Part shown: one piece after another, positions 16,035 to 27,377 of the stretch
Position numbering within the stretch: position 1 is the first letter of the stretch
Layout: the number at the start of each line of letters is the position of its first letter
Assembly (NCBI GenBank): GCA_947627185.1
Contig: CANQVF010000006.1
Coordinates: 26,533 to 90,532 of the forward strand
Direction of reading: 5' to 3'
Length of the DNA stretch: 64,000 nt
DNA from: an uncultured Clostridia bacterium
GTDB taxonomy: Bacteria; Bacillota; Clostridia; TANB77; CAG-508
Position numbers and translations under genes: made by a program
Notes under the pieces: model-generated
What the model saw: the letters and a program-made list of their open reading frames with translations, nothing else
What the model was told of the DNA's origin: nothing
The model's database searches: none

Positions 16035-17006
16035 ATGAAAAATATATTAGTTACAGGTGCAGCAGGTTTTATAGGTGCTAATTTTGCAGAATTAATGGTA
16101 AAAAAATATGAAGGTAAATATAACATTATAGTATATGATAAATTAACTTATGCAGGAAACTTACATAATTTAGATGGAATAAAAGATAAAATTACTTTTG
16201 TAAAAGGAGATATATGTGATTTTGATTTTGTAATGGAAACATACAAAAAATATAATATTGATAGCATAGTTCATTTTGCAGCAGAATCACATGTAGATAA
16301 TAGCATTAAAAATCCTTTTATATTTACACATACAAATGTAATTGGAACACACACACTTTTAGAAGCTGCAAAACAATTTTGGGGTGAAGGAAGTGAGAAT
16401 AAATTTGTACATGTTTCAACAGATGAAGTTTATGGAACACTTGGAGAAACAGGATATTTTACAGAAACTTCTCCTATTAAACCAAATAGTCCATATTCAG
16501 CATCAAAAGCATCATCAGATTTAGTTGCTTTAGCTTATAGTGAAACATATAAAATGAATGTAAGTGTAACAAATTGTTCAAATAATTATGGACCATATCA
16601 ACATCATGAAAAATTAATACCACACATGATTTCTATGGCATTAAAAGATCAAAAATTACCAGTATATGGACAAGGATTAAATATTAGAGATTGGCTTTAT
16701 GTAGAAGATCATTGTGAAGCTATTGATATAATTTTACATAAAGGTAAAAAAGGTGAAAGATATAATATTGGTGGACACAATGAAAAAAGGAATATAGAAA
16801 TAGTAAAACTAATTTTGGAAAGACTTGGAAAACCAGAATCACTAATTTCTTACGTTGAAGATAGAAAAGGACATGATTATAGATATGCAATTGATCCTAC
16901 TAAATTAAAAAATGAGTTTGGTTGGGAACCAAAAACAATGTTTAAGGATGGAATTGTTAAAACTATAGATTGGTATTTAGCACATCCTGAATATTTAATG
17001 AAATAA
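16035..17006 (+). CDS. rfbB: dTDP-glucose 4,6-dehydratase
   Basis: Converts dTDP-glucose to dTDP-4-keto-6-deoxyglucose, the second rhamnose step. 323 aa extended SDR: GAAGFIG (8-14), HFAAESHVD, STDEVYG with catalytic Asp130/Glu131, and Tyr154-X3-Lys158 in YSASK, plus NCSNNYGPYQ and IRDWLYVEDH, all characteristic of RmlB. SD aggagg. Completes the RmlA-D set in this locus. Confidence 0.96.
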   Translation: MKNILVTGAAGFIGANFAELMVKKYEGKYNIIVYDKLTYAGNLHNLDGIKDKITFVKGDICDFDFVMETYKKYNIDSIVHFAAESHVDNSIKNPFIFTHTNVIGTHTLLEAAKQFWGEGSENKFVHVSTDEVYGTLGETGYFTETSPIKPNSPYSASKASSDLVALAYSETYKMNVSVTNCSNNYGPYQHHEKLIPHMISMALKDQKLPVYGQGLNIRDWLYVEDHCEAIDIILHKGKKGERYNIGGHNEKRNIEIVKLILERLGKPESLISYVEDRKGHDYRYAIDPTKLKNEFGWEPKTMFKDGIVKTIDWYLAHPEYLMK

Positions 17007-17021
17007 AAAATGGTGAAAAAT

Positions 17022-18776
17022 ATGCAAGTTTTAAAAATTATATTATTATTAATTTCTTTTGCAGGGTATTACTTATTTTTTAAGAAAAAAACAGAAATTA
17101 AAGAAGAATTTATACCAATACTTGTATTTTCTACAATAGGTGTTATAGAATTTTTAGCTGGAATATTAAATTTCATGAAATTAGCAACTATATTTATATG
17201 TGGTATTGGTATATTATTTTTTATAAAAGAATTTTATATAATAATAAAAAACAAAGAAAAAATAAAATGTAATTTTAAAGTCTTAATTTTTATAATTCTA
17301 GCACTAGCATTCTTATTTATTTTAAAAGATAAATATTTAATTCATTATGATAATTTTTCACATTGGGGAATGATAGTTAAAGAAATTTTATTAGAAAATA
17401 GATTACCAAATTTTAAATCTACTCAAATAATTTTCACAGCATATCCACCAGGAACTGCTTGTTTTATTTATTACATCTGTAAATTTATTGGCAGTTCTGA
17501 AGGAATGATGTTATTCGCACAAAGCTTGCTAATCTTGGCAGGACTTTATACATTTTTAGTATTTTGTGATAAAAATAAAATTATAAATTACGTTTATGTA
17601 ATTATAATGAGCATATATTTATTAATTGGAAACATATTTATAGATCAATTATTAGTAGATACTATAATACCAATTATGGCTTTATCTTCTTTATGTATAA
17701 TAATAACATATAAAACAGATAACAAAAAAGCATTGGTATATAATATACCAATACTATCATTACTAATGATAGTAAAGAACTCTAGTGTGTTTTTTATAAT
17801 AATTGATTTAGTTGTTTGGTTTATATATTTTATAAAAAATGCTGGTATAAAAAATATATATAAACAAAAATATATATTATTAATTTTATTGCCATTTATA
17901 TTAATGTTTTTATGGTCTTGTCATACAAAATTAGTTTTTGATGAGCCTCAGAATTCAAAACATGCGATGTCAATTTCAAATTATGCAAATACTTTTAAAT
18001 CAAAAGATAATTCGGATTTTAATTTTATTTTTGAAAAAATGATTGAAAAAATGACATCATTAGAAAATAAAGAAAATGAAATTATTTTAATATCTGCTTT
18101 AAGTTTTGTAATAATGTTTGCTCTTGCTTTTAAGAATAAAGAGAAAAGAAATAATATTATTTGGTATTTTGTTTTATTTTTAATTACATATATTTTATAT
18201 CAAGTTAGTTTGTATTGTATGTATTTGTTTTCTATGCCAATTAATGAAGCAAGAACTTTATCTGGATATTCAAGATATTACAGTACTTTATCATTATTTT
18301 TATATGGTATATCAGTAATTACAATATTAAATTTTGAAAAAATAGAATATAAACAAAACAACAAAATTAAAAATATATTTATAAAAATGATATTTTTAAT
18401 TTTTATTGTATTTCCAGTTATTTTATATAGAGATAATTTAAATTTATTCTTTTGCTCTAAACAAAGTGATTCTAAAAATTATTTAAGATATGAAATAGTA
18501 AATATAAAAGAAAAAAATAATATAGAAGAGAAAAAGAGTTATTTAATATATATTTCTAACGATAAAAATGTTGATGCTGATTATTTAACTCATATGTGTG
18601 AATATGAATTTAGAACTATAAATGTAAAAATTATTAATAATTTTGATGAATTAAGAGATATGAATGAAATATTTGATTATGATTACTTTATATTATTAAG
18701 AAAAGATGAAAAAACATTAGAATTTATAAATATAATTAAAGGAGATATAAATCAAGATGTTATTAGATTTAGATAA
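17022..18776 (+). CDS. Large polytopic membrane protein (GT-C or polymerase-like)
   Basis: 584 aa, about 10-12 transmembrane helices and a ~90-residue hydrophilic C-terminus. After the third or fourth helix it carries HYDNFSHWGMIV, an acidic/His loop like the first-loop Asp motif of GT-C glycosyltransferases, then AYPPGTACFIYYI. It may be a polyprenyl-phosphate-sugar-dependent glycosyltransferase or a Wzy-type polymerase. Start 17022 is chosen over 17010 because ggtg 6 nt upstream acts as SD. The 3' end overlaps the next gene by 20 nt (coupled). Confidence 0.62.
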   Translation: MQVLKIILLLISFAGYYLFFKKKTEIKEEFIPILVFSTIGVIEFLAGILNFMKLATIFICGIGILFFIKEFYIIIKNKEKIKCNFKVLIFIILALAFLFILKDKYLIHYDNFSHWGMIVKEILLENRLPNFKSTQIIFTAYPPGTACFIYYICKFIGSSEGMMLFAQSLLILAGLYTFLVFCDKNKIINYVYVIIMSIYLLIGNIFIDQLLVDTIIPIMALSSLCIIITYKTDNKKALVYNIPILSLLMIVKNSSVFFIIIDLVVWFIYFIKNAGIKNIYKQKYILLILLPFILMFLWSCHTKLVFDEPQNSKHAMSISNYANTFKSKDNSDFNFIFEKMIEKMTSLENKENEIILISALSFVIMFALAFKNKEKRNNIIWYFVLFLITYILYQVSLYCMYLFSMPINEARTLSGYSRYYSTLSLFLYGISVITILNFEKIEYKQNNKIKNIFIKMIFLIFIVFPVILYRDNLNLFFCSKQSDSKNYLRYEIVNIKEKNNIEEKKSYLIYISNDKNVDADYLTHMCEYEFRTINVKIINNFDELRDMNEIFDYDYFILLRKDEKTLEFINIIKGDINQDVIRFR

Positions 18777-19845
18777 AAATGATAAAGTTTTTATACTAAT
18801 ACCATCACTTAATCCAACTAATGATTTAATTAAATATATAGATGAACTAATTGAAAATAATTTTAAAAACATAATTGTTGTAAATGATGGAAGTAAAAAA
18901 GAATGTGATGAAATCTTTAAAGCAATAGAAAATAAAAAAGAATGTATTTTATTAAAACATGAAACTAATTTAGGAAAAGGAAAAGCTTTAAAAAGTGGAT
19001 TAGAATATTTTAAAAATTTAAATAATTTTAATGATTTTTTTGGAATAATTACAGTAGATTCGGATGGACAACATTTAGTTTATGATGTTAAAAAAGTAGC
19101 TGAAAAAATGAAAGAAAATTCTAATTCTTTAATATTAGGAACAAGAAATTTTTTAGAAAGTAATGTTCCACCTAAAAGTAGTTTTGGAAATAAGGTAACC
19201 TCAAGTGTTTTTAAAATATTATATGGAACTAAAATATCAGATACTCAAACAGGTTTAAGAGGAATACCAAATTCTTTAATAGAAGAATTTATGCATATTT
19301 CAGGAAATAGATTTGAATATGAAACAAATATGTTAATAGAATGCATATTAAATAAAATAGAAATAATAGAAGTTCCAATTACTACTGTTTATATAGATAA
19401 TAATTCTGGTACAAGCTTTAGACCAATACATGATTCAATATCAATTTATTGGAAGATTTTAAATTCATTTATAAAATATTCCGCTGTATCTATAATATCA
19501 TGTATTATTGATATTTTACTATTTCAAATATTTTTAATGAGTTTAAAATTTGAATTATCAAGTACAACAATCATTACTATTTCTACTGTGCTTGCAAGAA
19601 TTATATCTTCACTAATTAATTATATATTAAATAAAAAAGTATCATTCAAAAGTAAGAAAAATGTAAAAAATACTATTATAAAGTATTATGTATTATGTTT
19701 AATTAATATGATTGTTTCAGCAAGTTTAGTTTCATTGATATACTATTTTACAGGAATAAAAGAAGTTATAATAAAAATTATAGTAGACACAATTATTTTC
19801 TTTACAAATTACAGAGTTCAAAGAGTATTCATATTTAACAAATAA
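18757..19845 (+). CDS. GT2 glycosyltransferase fused to a GtrA-like membrane domain
   Basis: 362 aa. Residues ~1-230 are a GT-A fold GT2 enzyme of dolichyl-phosphate-sugar synthase type: IPSLNPTNDL, VVNDGSK, GKGKALKSGL, VDSDGQH (DXD) and DTQTGLRGIP. Residues ~240-362 are four helices of GtrA type (SAVSIISCIIDILLF ... NYRVQRVFIF). It probably makes polyprenyl-phosphate-sugar and helps flip it for outward-facing GT-C enzymes. Start overlaps the upstream gene; SD ggag 12 nt away. Strong terminator follows. Confidence 0.85.
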   Translation: MLLDLDKNDKVFILIPSLNPTNDLIKYIDELIENNFKNIIVVNDGSKKECDEIFKAIENKKECILLKHETNLGKGKALKSGLEYFKNLNNFNDFFGIITVDSDGQHLVYDVKKVAEKMKENSNSLILGTRNFLESNVPPKSSFGNKVTSSVFKILYGTKISDTQTGLRGIPNSLIEEFMHISGNRFEYETNMLIECILNKIEIIEVPITTVYIDNNSGTSFRPIHDSISIYWKILNSFIKYSAVSIISCIIDILLFQIFLMSLKFELSSTTIITISTVLARIISSLINYILNKKVSFKSKKNVKNTIIKYYVLCLINMIVSASLVSLIYYFTGIKEVIIKIIVDTIIFFTNYRVQRVFIFNK

Positions 19846-19850
19846 AATAA

Positions 19851-19890
19851 AAAAAACTCCATTTGTTAAAATACAAATGGAGCTTTTTTT
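19851..19890 (+). terminator. Terminator ending the rfbC-to-GT2/GtrA unit
   Basis: 10-bp perfect stem ctccatttgt / acaaatggag with 6-nt loop, then CTTTTTTT. Confidence 0.92.
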
Positions 19891-19961
19891 ATAAAGATTA
19901 TTGTAATTTAAAAATATTAAATAAAAAAATATTTTTTTTACTTAAAAATTAGTATATTAAC

Positions 19962-19990
19962 TTGAAGAAAATTAAAGAAAATGATAAAAT
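19962..19990 (+). promoter_or_regulatory. Promoter of the PglF-type dehydratase gene
   Basis: TTGAAG, 17-bp spacer ending TGA, TAAAAT. It lies 37 bp before the TTG start at 20027. Confidence 0.7.
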
Positions 19991-20026
19991 ATGAAAGATT
20001 TAATAGGTGAAAAAGAGGTATAAAAA

Positions 20027-21901
20027 TTGGACAAAATAAAAAAACTTAGTAAATATAGAAATATAATTTTAATTTTTTTAGATATATTATGCATAGCCTT
20101 TGCTTATTATTCAGGAATTGTTTTGTTAAATAATGGTTCACTTAGATTAGATGCATATTATACTAGAAGATTTTTTAATACTTTATTAATCTCATCAATT
20201 GTATATCAGATTGTATTTTGGATTACAAGAAGATATAAAAATATTATAAGATATGAAGATGGAAAAGACTATTTAATATATTTTATCTTATGTATAATAT
20301 CAGCTTTTATTGTTTCAATTGTGAGAAAAGTTTTTCATATATTTATGGTAGAAACCACAAGATTAATTATTTTAGCAGGAATTTTTATTGCTATTCTTAT
20401 GATTTCTTATAGAATTATTTTAAGATATATTTTAGTAAATGATATTTTTAAAACAAAAGAGACAAATGTTGAAACTCAAAGAAATTTACTTATTATAGGA
20501 GCTGGAAATGCTGCTCATGAAATTATAAAAACAATTCATTCAAATATGAAAGAAATTTATAATATTATTGGTATAATTGATGATAATCCAAAAAGATTAA
20601 ATTATAGTGTCTCAGGAGTAAAAATTATTGGAAACAGGAATGACATAATTAAAATTTGTGAAGAAAATAAAGTGGATCTAATTTTCTTTTCTATTGCTAA
20701 TATAGATAATGAAAATAAAAAACAAATATTAAATATATGTCAGAAAACAAGAGCAAAAGTTAGAATTTTGCCTGGAATGCAAGAAATAATTAGAAATAAA
20801 AAATTATTTGAAAATTTAAGAGATGTTGAAATAGAAGATATTTTAGGAAGAGATCCGATAAAATTAGATAATAACAATATAGAATCCTTAATAAAAGATA
20901 AAACTATATTAATAACAGGAGCAGGAGGTTCAATTGGTTCTGAACTTTGTAGACAAATTATAAAATATAAACCAGAAAAACTGGTAATGCTAGATATTTA
21001 TGAAAATGGTTTGTATGATATAGAAATTGAATTAAAAACAAAATATCCAAAATCAAAAATTGAAGCAATAATTGCTAGTGTTAGAGATAAAAAAAGATTA
21101 GAAGAAATTTTTGAAAAATATAATCCTTATTTAGTATTTCATGCAGCAGCACATAAACATGTTCCTTTAATGGAAAATAGTCCATTAGAAGCAATAAAAA
21201 ATAATATTTTTGGAACATATAATGTTGTAAATACATCAGATAAATTTAATGTTAAAAGATTTATTTTAATTTCAACAGATAAAGCTGTAAATCCAACAAA
21301 TATAATGGGTGCAACAAAAAGAATGTGTGAAATGATTGTACAAGCTAAAAATAAAGTAAGTAACACAGAATTTGTAGCTGTTCGTTTTGGAAATGTTTTA
21401 GGAAGTAATGGCTCTGTTGTTCCATTATTTAAAAAACAAATTATGGATGGTGGGCCAGTTACTGTTACACATAAAGAAATAACTAGATTTTTTATGACTA
21501 TTCCAGAAGCAGTAGAATTAATTCTTCAAGCAATTACATATGCGAATGGTGGAGAAATATTTGTTTTAGATATGGGAGAACCAGTTAAAATTTATGATTT
21601 AGCAACAAGTTTAATAAGGCTTTCTGGATATGTTCCAAATGAAGATATAGAAATTAAAATAACAGGCTTAAGACCTGGAGAAAAGTTATATGAAGAGCTT
21701 TTAATGGGTGAAGAGGGCCTTCAAAAAACAGCTCATGATAAAATATTTGTTGCAGAGCCAATGGATATAACAATGGATGATATAAAAGAAAAGTTAGAAA
21801 AATTAAATAATTTGTTAAATAAAGAAAATGCAGATTTAAAAGACACTAAATCTGTTATGAAAGAAATTATACCAACATATCATGAAGAAAATAATAAATA
21901 A
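20027..21901 (+). CDS. Membrane NDP-sugar 4,6-dehydratase (PglF/WbpM/CapD-like)
   Basis: Most likely converts UDP-GlcNAc to the 4-keto-6-deoxy sugar that starts bacillosamine/QuiNAc/FucNAc synthesis. 624 aa, TTG start with SD gaggt 7 nt upstream. Four N-terminal helices, then a first nucleotide-binding fold (IIGAGNAAHEII) and the catalytic SDR domain TGAGGSIGSELCR with FHAAAHKHVPLME, STDKAVNPTNIMGATKR and RFGNVLGSNGSV. The Tyr of the usual YXXXK is replaced by Met (MGATK), as in this subfamily. Partners: the aminotransferase and PglC-like transferase downstream. Confidence 0.88.
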   Translation: MDKIKKLSKYRNIILIFLDILCIAFAYYSGIVLLNNGSLRLDAYYTRRFFNTLLISSIVYQIVFWITRRYKNIIRYEDGKDYLIYFILCIISAFIVSIVRKVFHIFMVETTRLIILAGIFIAILMISYRIILRYILVNDIFKTKETNVETQRNLLIIGAGNAAHEIIKTIHSNMKEIYNIIGIIDDNPKRLNYSVSGVKIIGNRNDIIKICEENKVDLIFFSIANIDNENKKQILNICQKTRAKVRILPGMQEIIRNKKLFENLRDVEIEDILGRDPIKLDNNNIESLIKDKTILITGAGGSIGSELCRQIIKYKPEKLVMLDIYENGLYDIEIELKTKYPKSKIEAIIASVRDKKRLEEIFEKYNPYLVFHAAAHKHVPLMENSPLEAIKNNIFGTYNVVNTSDKFNVKRFILISTDKAVNPTNIMGATKRMCEMIVQAKNKVSNTEFVAVRFGNVLGSNGSVVPLFKKQIMDGGPVTVTHKEITRFFMTIPEAVELILQAITYANGGEIFVLDMGEPVKIYDLATSLIRLSGYVPNEDIEIKITGLRPGEKLYEELLMGEEGLQKTAHDKIFVAEPMDITMDDIKEKLEKLNNLLNKENADLKDTKSVMKEIIPTYHEENNK

Positions 21902-21970
21902 TTTTAATAAATTTATTTAAATGCACAGATTATTTTGCTATTAGTGAAATAAGAAAGGAAGTATATAAAA

Positions 21971-23095
21971 ATGAAAAAAATATATTTGGCATCACCTCAT
22001 ATGTCAGATGAAAAATATGAAGAAAAATTTGTAAAAGAAGCTTTTGATACAAACTGGTTATCAACAGTAGGAGAAAATTTAAATAAATTTGAAGAAAGTG
22101 TTAGAAATTATTTGGGAATAAAAGCATCTGTTGGACTTTCTAGTGGAACTTCAGCAATGCATTTAGGATTAAAAGCATTGGGAGTATCAAAAAATGATAT
22201 AGTTTTCGTTTCAGACCTTACATTTTCTGCAAGTGTAAATCCAATTATATATGAGAATGCAACACCTGTTTTTATTGATTCAGATTATGAAACTTGGAAT
22301 ATGGATCCAAAAGCTTTAGAAAAAGCATTTGAAAAATATCCTAACCCTAAAGCTGTAATTGTAGTTCACTTATATGGTAGAGTATCTAATATGGATGAAA
22401 TTTGCAAAATCTGCAGAGAACATAATGTACCAATTTTAGAAGATTCAGCAGAAGGATTAGGCTCAAAATATAAAGAAAAATTTTTAGGAACTTTTGGAAA
22501 ATGCTCTGCACTTTCTTTTAATGGAAATAAAATAATTACTACAACTGGTGGAGGAATGCTAGTATCTGATGATGAAGATTTGGTAAGTAAAGTAAAATTT
22601 TGGTCAACTCAAAGTAAAGATCCAGCAAGATATTATCAACATTCAGAAATAGGATATAATTATAGAATGAGCAATGTTTTAGCTGGAATTGGTAGAGGAC
22701 AAATGATGGTTTTAGAAAATAGAGTTGCTAAAAAAAGAGAAATTTTTGATACTTATAAAAAAGCTTTTAAAGATATAGAAGATATTGAAATAACTGATGA
22801 AAAAGAATATGAAAGATCAAATCGTTGGCTTTCAACAATAACATTAAAGAAAAATTCAAAAGTAAAACCTTTAGATATAATAGAAAGTTTGGAAAAAGAA
22901 AATATTGAAGCAAGGATGGTTTGGAAACCAATGCACATGCAACCAATATTTGAAAAATATGATTTTATTACTTTGCAAGATGAAGTAAGTGTTGGAGAAG
23001 ATTTATTTACAAGAGGAGTATGTTTACCATCAGATACAAAAATGACTAATGAAGATTTAGAAAGAGTTATAAATATTGTGAGAAAATTATTTTAA
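21971..23095 (+). CDS. DegT/DnrJ/EryC1/StrS PLP aminotransferase (PglE-like)
   Basis: Transamination of the 4-keto sugar nucleotide to a 4-amino sugar. 374 aa, standard. PLP-binding landmarks: SSGTSAMHLGL, LEDSAEGLGSKY, and the Schiff-base lysine in SFNGNKIITTTGGGML, plus NYRMSNVLAGIG. Directly downstream of the PglF-type gene (69 nt), as in bacillosamine-type pathways. No PglD-type N-acetyltransferase gene is seen nearby. SD aaaggaag. Confidence 0.9.
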   Translation: MKKIYLASPHMSDEKYEEKFVKEAFDTNWLSTVGENLNKFEESVRNYLGIKASVGLSSGTSAMHLGLKALGVSKNDIVFVSDLTFSASVNPIIYENATPVFIDSDYETWNMDPKALEKAFEKYPNPKAVIVVHLYGRVSNMDEICKICREHNVPILEDSAEGLGSKYKEKFLGTFGKCSALSFNGNKIITTTGGGMLVSDDEDLVSKVKFWSTQSKDPARYYQHSEIGYNYRMSNVLAGIGRGQMMVLENRVAKKREIFDTYKKAFKDIEDIEITDEKEYERSNRWLSTITLKKNSKVKPLDIIESLEKENIEARMVWKPMHMQPIFEKYDFITLQDEVSVGEDLFTRGVCLPSDTKMTNEDLERVINIVRKLF

Positions 23096-23117
23096 ATTAT
23101 AGATTATAGACTATGGA

Positions 23118-23304
23118 TTATAAATAATTATATTTATTGTTCATTCCAATTTCTCGTTCAAACAATTATCACATAATTGCTAAATAATTTTTTTGGCACC
23201 CTTCCATCAAAAGATGAACTCTTTCCAAAAAAATTATTAATCAATTTCAGCTCAATTGTTTTCAATTCGAAATTTTCATTTACAATAAATATAATTATTT
23301 ATAA
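23118..23304. repeat. 187-bp nested inverted-repeat element (MITE-like or large RNA hairpin)
   Basis: Fills the 245-bp gap between the aminotransferase and the PglC-like gene. Ends are a perfect 23-bp inverted repeat (23118-23140 and 23282-23304; ttataaataattatattt...). Inside is a second perfect 14-bp inverted repeat, aataatttttttgg (23183-23196) / ccaaaaaaattatt (23225-23238). The intervening arms are partly complementary (aatttc/gaaatt, aacaatt/aattgtt), and the tip can form catc-aaaa-gatg. No ORF. As DNA it resembles a miniature inverted-repeat element; as RNA it would fold into one long imperfect hairpin within the operon transcript. Confidence 0.7.
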
Positions 23305-23340
23305 GTTTTTATCAATAAAATTATGTTAAATGGAGAAAAA

Positions 23341-23956
23341 ATGTATAAAAAATTTTTTAAAAGATTTTTAGACATAATTATTAGTTTAATAAGTTTAATT
23401 ATTTTATCACCAATAATGTTAATTGTAGCAATATTAGTAAGAATAAAACTTGGAAGCCCAATAATTTTTAAACAAGAAAGACCTGGTAAAAATGAAAAAA
23501 TATTTAAGCTTTATAAATTTAGAAGTATGTCAGATAAAAAAGATAAAAATGGAAAATTACTTCCAGATAGTGAACGATTAACGAAATTTGGAAAAATATT
23601 AAGAAGTACAAGTCTAGATGAACTTCCAGAACTTGTTAATATTTTAAAAGGAGATATGAGCTTAATTGGACCAAGACCACTTGCTGTTTCATATTTACCT
23701 TACTATAATGAAAAAGAAAAGCATAGACATGATGTAAGACCAGGTTTAACTGGACTTGCTCAAATAAATGGAAGAAATGCTTTAAATTGGGAAAAAAGAT
23801 TTGAATATGATTTAGAATACGTAAATAATATTACTTTTATTAATGATTTAAAAATATTATTTAAAACATTTTTTAAAGTTTTAAAAAGAGAAAATGTTGT
23901 AACTAGAGGAACAGGAAAAACAATAGATTTTGATGAATATAGGAGAAATAATTTGA

Positions 23957-23976
<20 letters not shown>
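23341..23976 (+). CDS. Initiating phosphoglycosyl transferase (PglC-like)
   Basis: Transfers sugar-1-phosphate from UDP-sugar to undecaprenyl phosphate, starting repeat-unit assembly at the membrane. 211 aa, a monotopic small PGT: one reentrant/hydrophobic helix (IIISLISLIILSPIMLIVAIL), then GSPIIFKQERPG, LYKFRSM, the RSTSLDELPELVNI catalytic Asp-Glu dyad region, MSLIGPRPL and HDVRPGLTGLAQINGRN. The start is moved to 23341, where the ggag SD lies 6 nt upstream; the track start 23323 contains that SD. Overlaps the next gene by 20 nt. Confidence 0.92.
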
Positions 23977-25008
<1,032 letters not shown>

Positions 25009-25012
<4 letters not shown>

Positions 25013-26274
25013 AAAAAAGAGTATTAGTATTAAATTGTGGTTCTTTGGCAGGAACAGATGTAAATACTGCTTTGAAATTTAATGATGAATTTGAGGTATG
25101 GGGTGCTTCAATATATAAAAATCATGGAATTTATGTATATAAAAATTATATTGAAGATATACCTAATATAAAAGATAAGAATTTTATTAAAATTTTAAAT
25201 GAAAAAATACAAGAATATGATATAAAGTTTATTTTTTCAACACATGAAGATATGGTGTTATTTTTACAAGAACATAAAAAAGAAATAAATGCAGTAATTG
25301 TATCTTCAAATTATGATACAGCTTTACTTTGTAGATATAAATCAAAAACTTATGAAAAAATGAAAGAATACAATTTTATTCCAAAAACATATAAAAAAGA
25401 AGAAGTAAAAGAATTTCCAGTTTTTGTAAAAAAAGATACAGACCAAGGTGGAAGACATGCACACAAAGTAGAAAATCAAAAAGAGTTAGATTTATATGCA
25501 GAAGATGAAGATATGATAATTTGTGAATATCTTCCAGGAGAAGAGGTAACAGTTGATTGCTTTACAAATAAAAATAGAGAACTTCTATTTTGTAACCCAA
25601 GAGCAGCAGATAGAATGCTTGCTGGAATAGATGTTCATGCTAGAAGAATAGAGTTATCAAAAGAAATTAAATACATTGCTGATTCTTTAAATAAAGAAAT
25701 AGAATTTAGGGGCTTTTGGTTTTTTCAAATAAAAAAAGATGTAGATGGAAAATATAAATTACTAGAAATAAGCACAAGACTTCCAGGAGCTTTTAGTTTA
25801 AGTAGATGTTTAGATGTTAATTTACCGCTTATGGCATTAAAAGATTTTGATGGACAAGATGTAAAATTAACTTTTAATGATATAAATATTGAAGCAGATA
25901 AACAATTTTTTGGAAAATATTCTTTAGGATTAGAATATGATACAGTTTATATTGATTTTGAAACTTGTTTTGAATCAAAAGAAAAAGTAGATACTTTTCT
26001 AATGATGTTTTTATATCAATGCGTAAATAAAAATATAAAAATAAATTTATTATTGCAAAGTGATAATTTAAAAGTTTTAGATAAAAACAAAATTTCAAGG
26101 AATTTATTTGATGAAATAATTGAAATTGAAAGAAAAGATATTAAAAATATTTTAGAGAAAAAAAGTATTTTAATATCTAATGATGAAGATTTAAAAAATG
26201 AAATAAGAGAAAAAAATAAATATAATTGTTTTAGTACATCAATAATTGAAAGCTTAATTGATTGGAGAGCATAA
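25009..26274 (+). CDS. ATP-grasp enzyme with extra C-terminal domain
   Basis: 421 aa. Residues 1-~290 form a PylC/carbamoyl-phosphate-synthase-like ATP-grasp: an N-terminal Rossmann part (RVLVLNCGSLAGTDV), FPVFVKKDTDQGGRHA, ICEYLPGEEVTVDCF, and the metal-binding FWFFQIKKD...LLEISTRLPGA. A ~130-residue C-terminal domain (YDTVYIDFETCFESK onward) resembles a degenerate HAD-like fold, judged only by eye. ATP-grasp ligases form amide or ester bonds, so it may couple an amino acid or small acid to a sugar or precursor. ATG overlaps the previous stop (ATGA). Next gene starts 2 nt after. Confidence 0.78.
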
Positions 26275-26276
26275 AA

Positions 26277-27317
26277 ATGGAAATTGGAAGTGAGTTTTGG
26301 AAATATGAAGATAATTTAATTTCAAATAATACAGATTTTTGGAATCTTGGAGAAGATACAAAATTTGTGTTATCTGGAAGAACAGCAATATATTTTGTTT
26401 TACAAAATATATTGTTAAATCATGATATAAAAAAAGCTTATCTTCCAACTTATTGTTGCAATTCTATGATTAAGCCTTTTATAGATTTGGGAATAGAAAT
26501 AGAATATTATGATGTTTATTATAATAATGGATTAAAATATAATATAAATTTAGATGAAGATTTTGATATATTTTTTGCTATGAATTATTTTGGATATTCA
26601 TCTACAAATATGGAAAAATATATTAAAACTTTTAAAGAAAAAGGTAAAATTATAATCGAAGATATAACACATAGCTTTTTTAGCTCAAAAAAATTTAGTA
26701 TATATTCAGATTATTTAGTAGGAAGTTTAAGAAAATGGTTTCCAGTTACAAGTGGAGGAATAGCTGTAAATAGAAAAACAAAATTTGAATTAAAATTAAA
26801 TGATAATACAAATGAAAAAATAATTTCTTTAAGAAAAAAGGCAATGGAGAATAAATCTAAATTTATAAATAATAATGAAAATTTAAAAGAAACCTTTTTA
26901 AATCAATATTCAAAAAGCGGTAAACTATTGGAAAATGATTATAAAAATTATAGTATAGATAATGATTCTTTAAAAATAATTATGGGAATAAATTTAGAAA
27001 AAATAATTTCAAGAAGAAAAGAAAATTCAAATATTATATATGAAAAATTGAAAAATATATCTAGCATTGAATTTTTAGAAAAATATAATGAAAATGATTG
27101 TTTATTATTTGTTCCAATAATTTTAGAACACAACTTAAGAAATGAATTAAGAAAATATTTAATAGAAAATGAAGTTTATTTACCTGTACACTGGCCATTA
27201 GAAGAAAAATTAAATAATGTTTTTGAAAAAGAATTATCTTTAGTTTGTGACCAAAGATATACAAAAGAACAAATTTCAAAATATGTTGATATGATAATTA
27301 ATTTTTTTGAAAAATAA
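26277..27317 (+). CDS. Second DegT-like PLP-dependent enzyme, divergent
   Basis: 346 aa. DegT-family hallmarks in weakened form: LSGRTAIYFVLQN (instead of SGTxAL), LPTYCCNSMI, IIEDITHSFF, and the lysine site GSLRKWFPVTSGGIAV. It lacks part of the usual C-terminal domain length (family ~370-400). The start is at 26277; the TTG at 26262 belongs to the end of the preceding gene, which supplies the SD (ggagag). It lies between the ATP-grasp and FemAB-like genes. Probably an aminotransferase on a sugar or small precursor of the same branch. Confidence 0.78.
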   Translation: MEIGSEFWKYEDNLISNNTDFWNLGEDTKFVLSGRTAIYFVLQNILLNHDIKKAYLPTYCCNSMIKPFIDLGIEIEYYDVYYNNGLKYNINLDEDFDIFFAMNYFGYSSTNMEKYIKTFKEKGKIIIEDITHSFFSSKKFSIYSDYLVGSLRKWFPVTSGGIAVNRKTKFELKLNDNTNEKIISLRKKAMENKSKFINNNENLKETFLNQYSKSGKLLENDYKNYSIDNDSLKIIMGINLEKIISRRKENSNIIYEKLKNISSIEFLEKYNENDCLLFVPIILEHNLRNELRKYLIENEVYLPVHWPLEEKLNNVFEKELSLVCDQRYTKEQISKYVDMIINFFEK

Positions 27318-27377
27318 ATTATTTTAAAGCTATTTTGAAATAGTAAAGTATACTAAAATTATTTAATGGAGAGAAAA

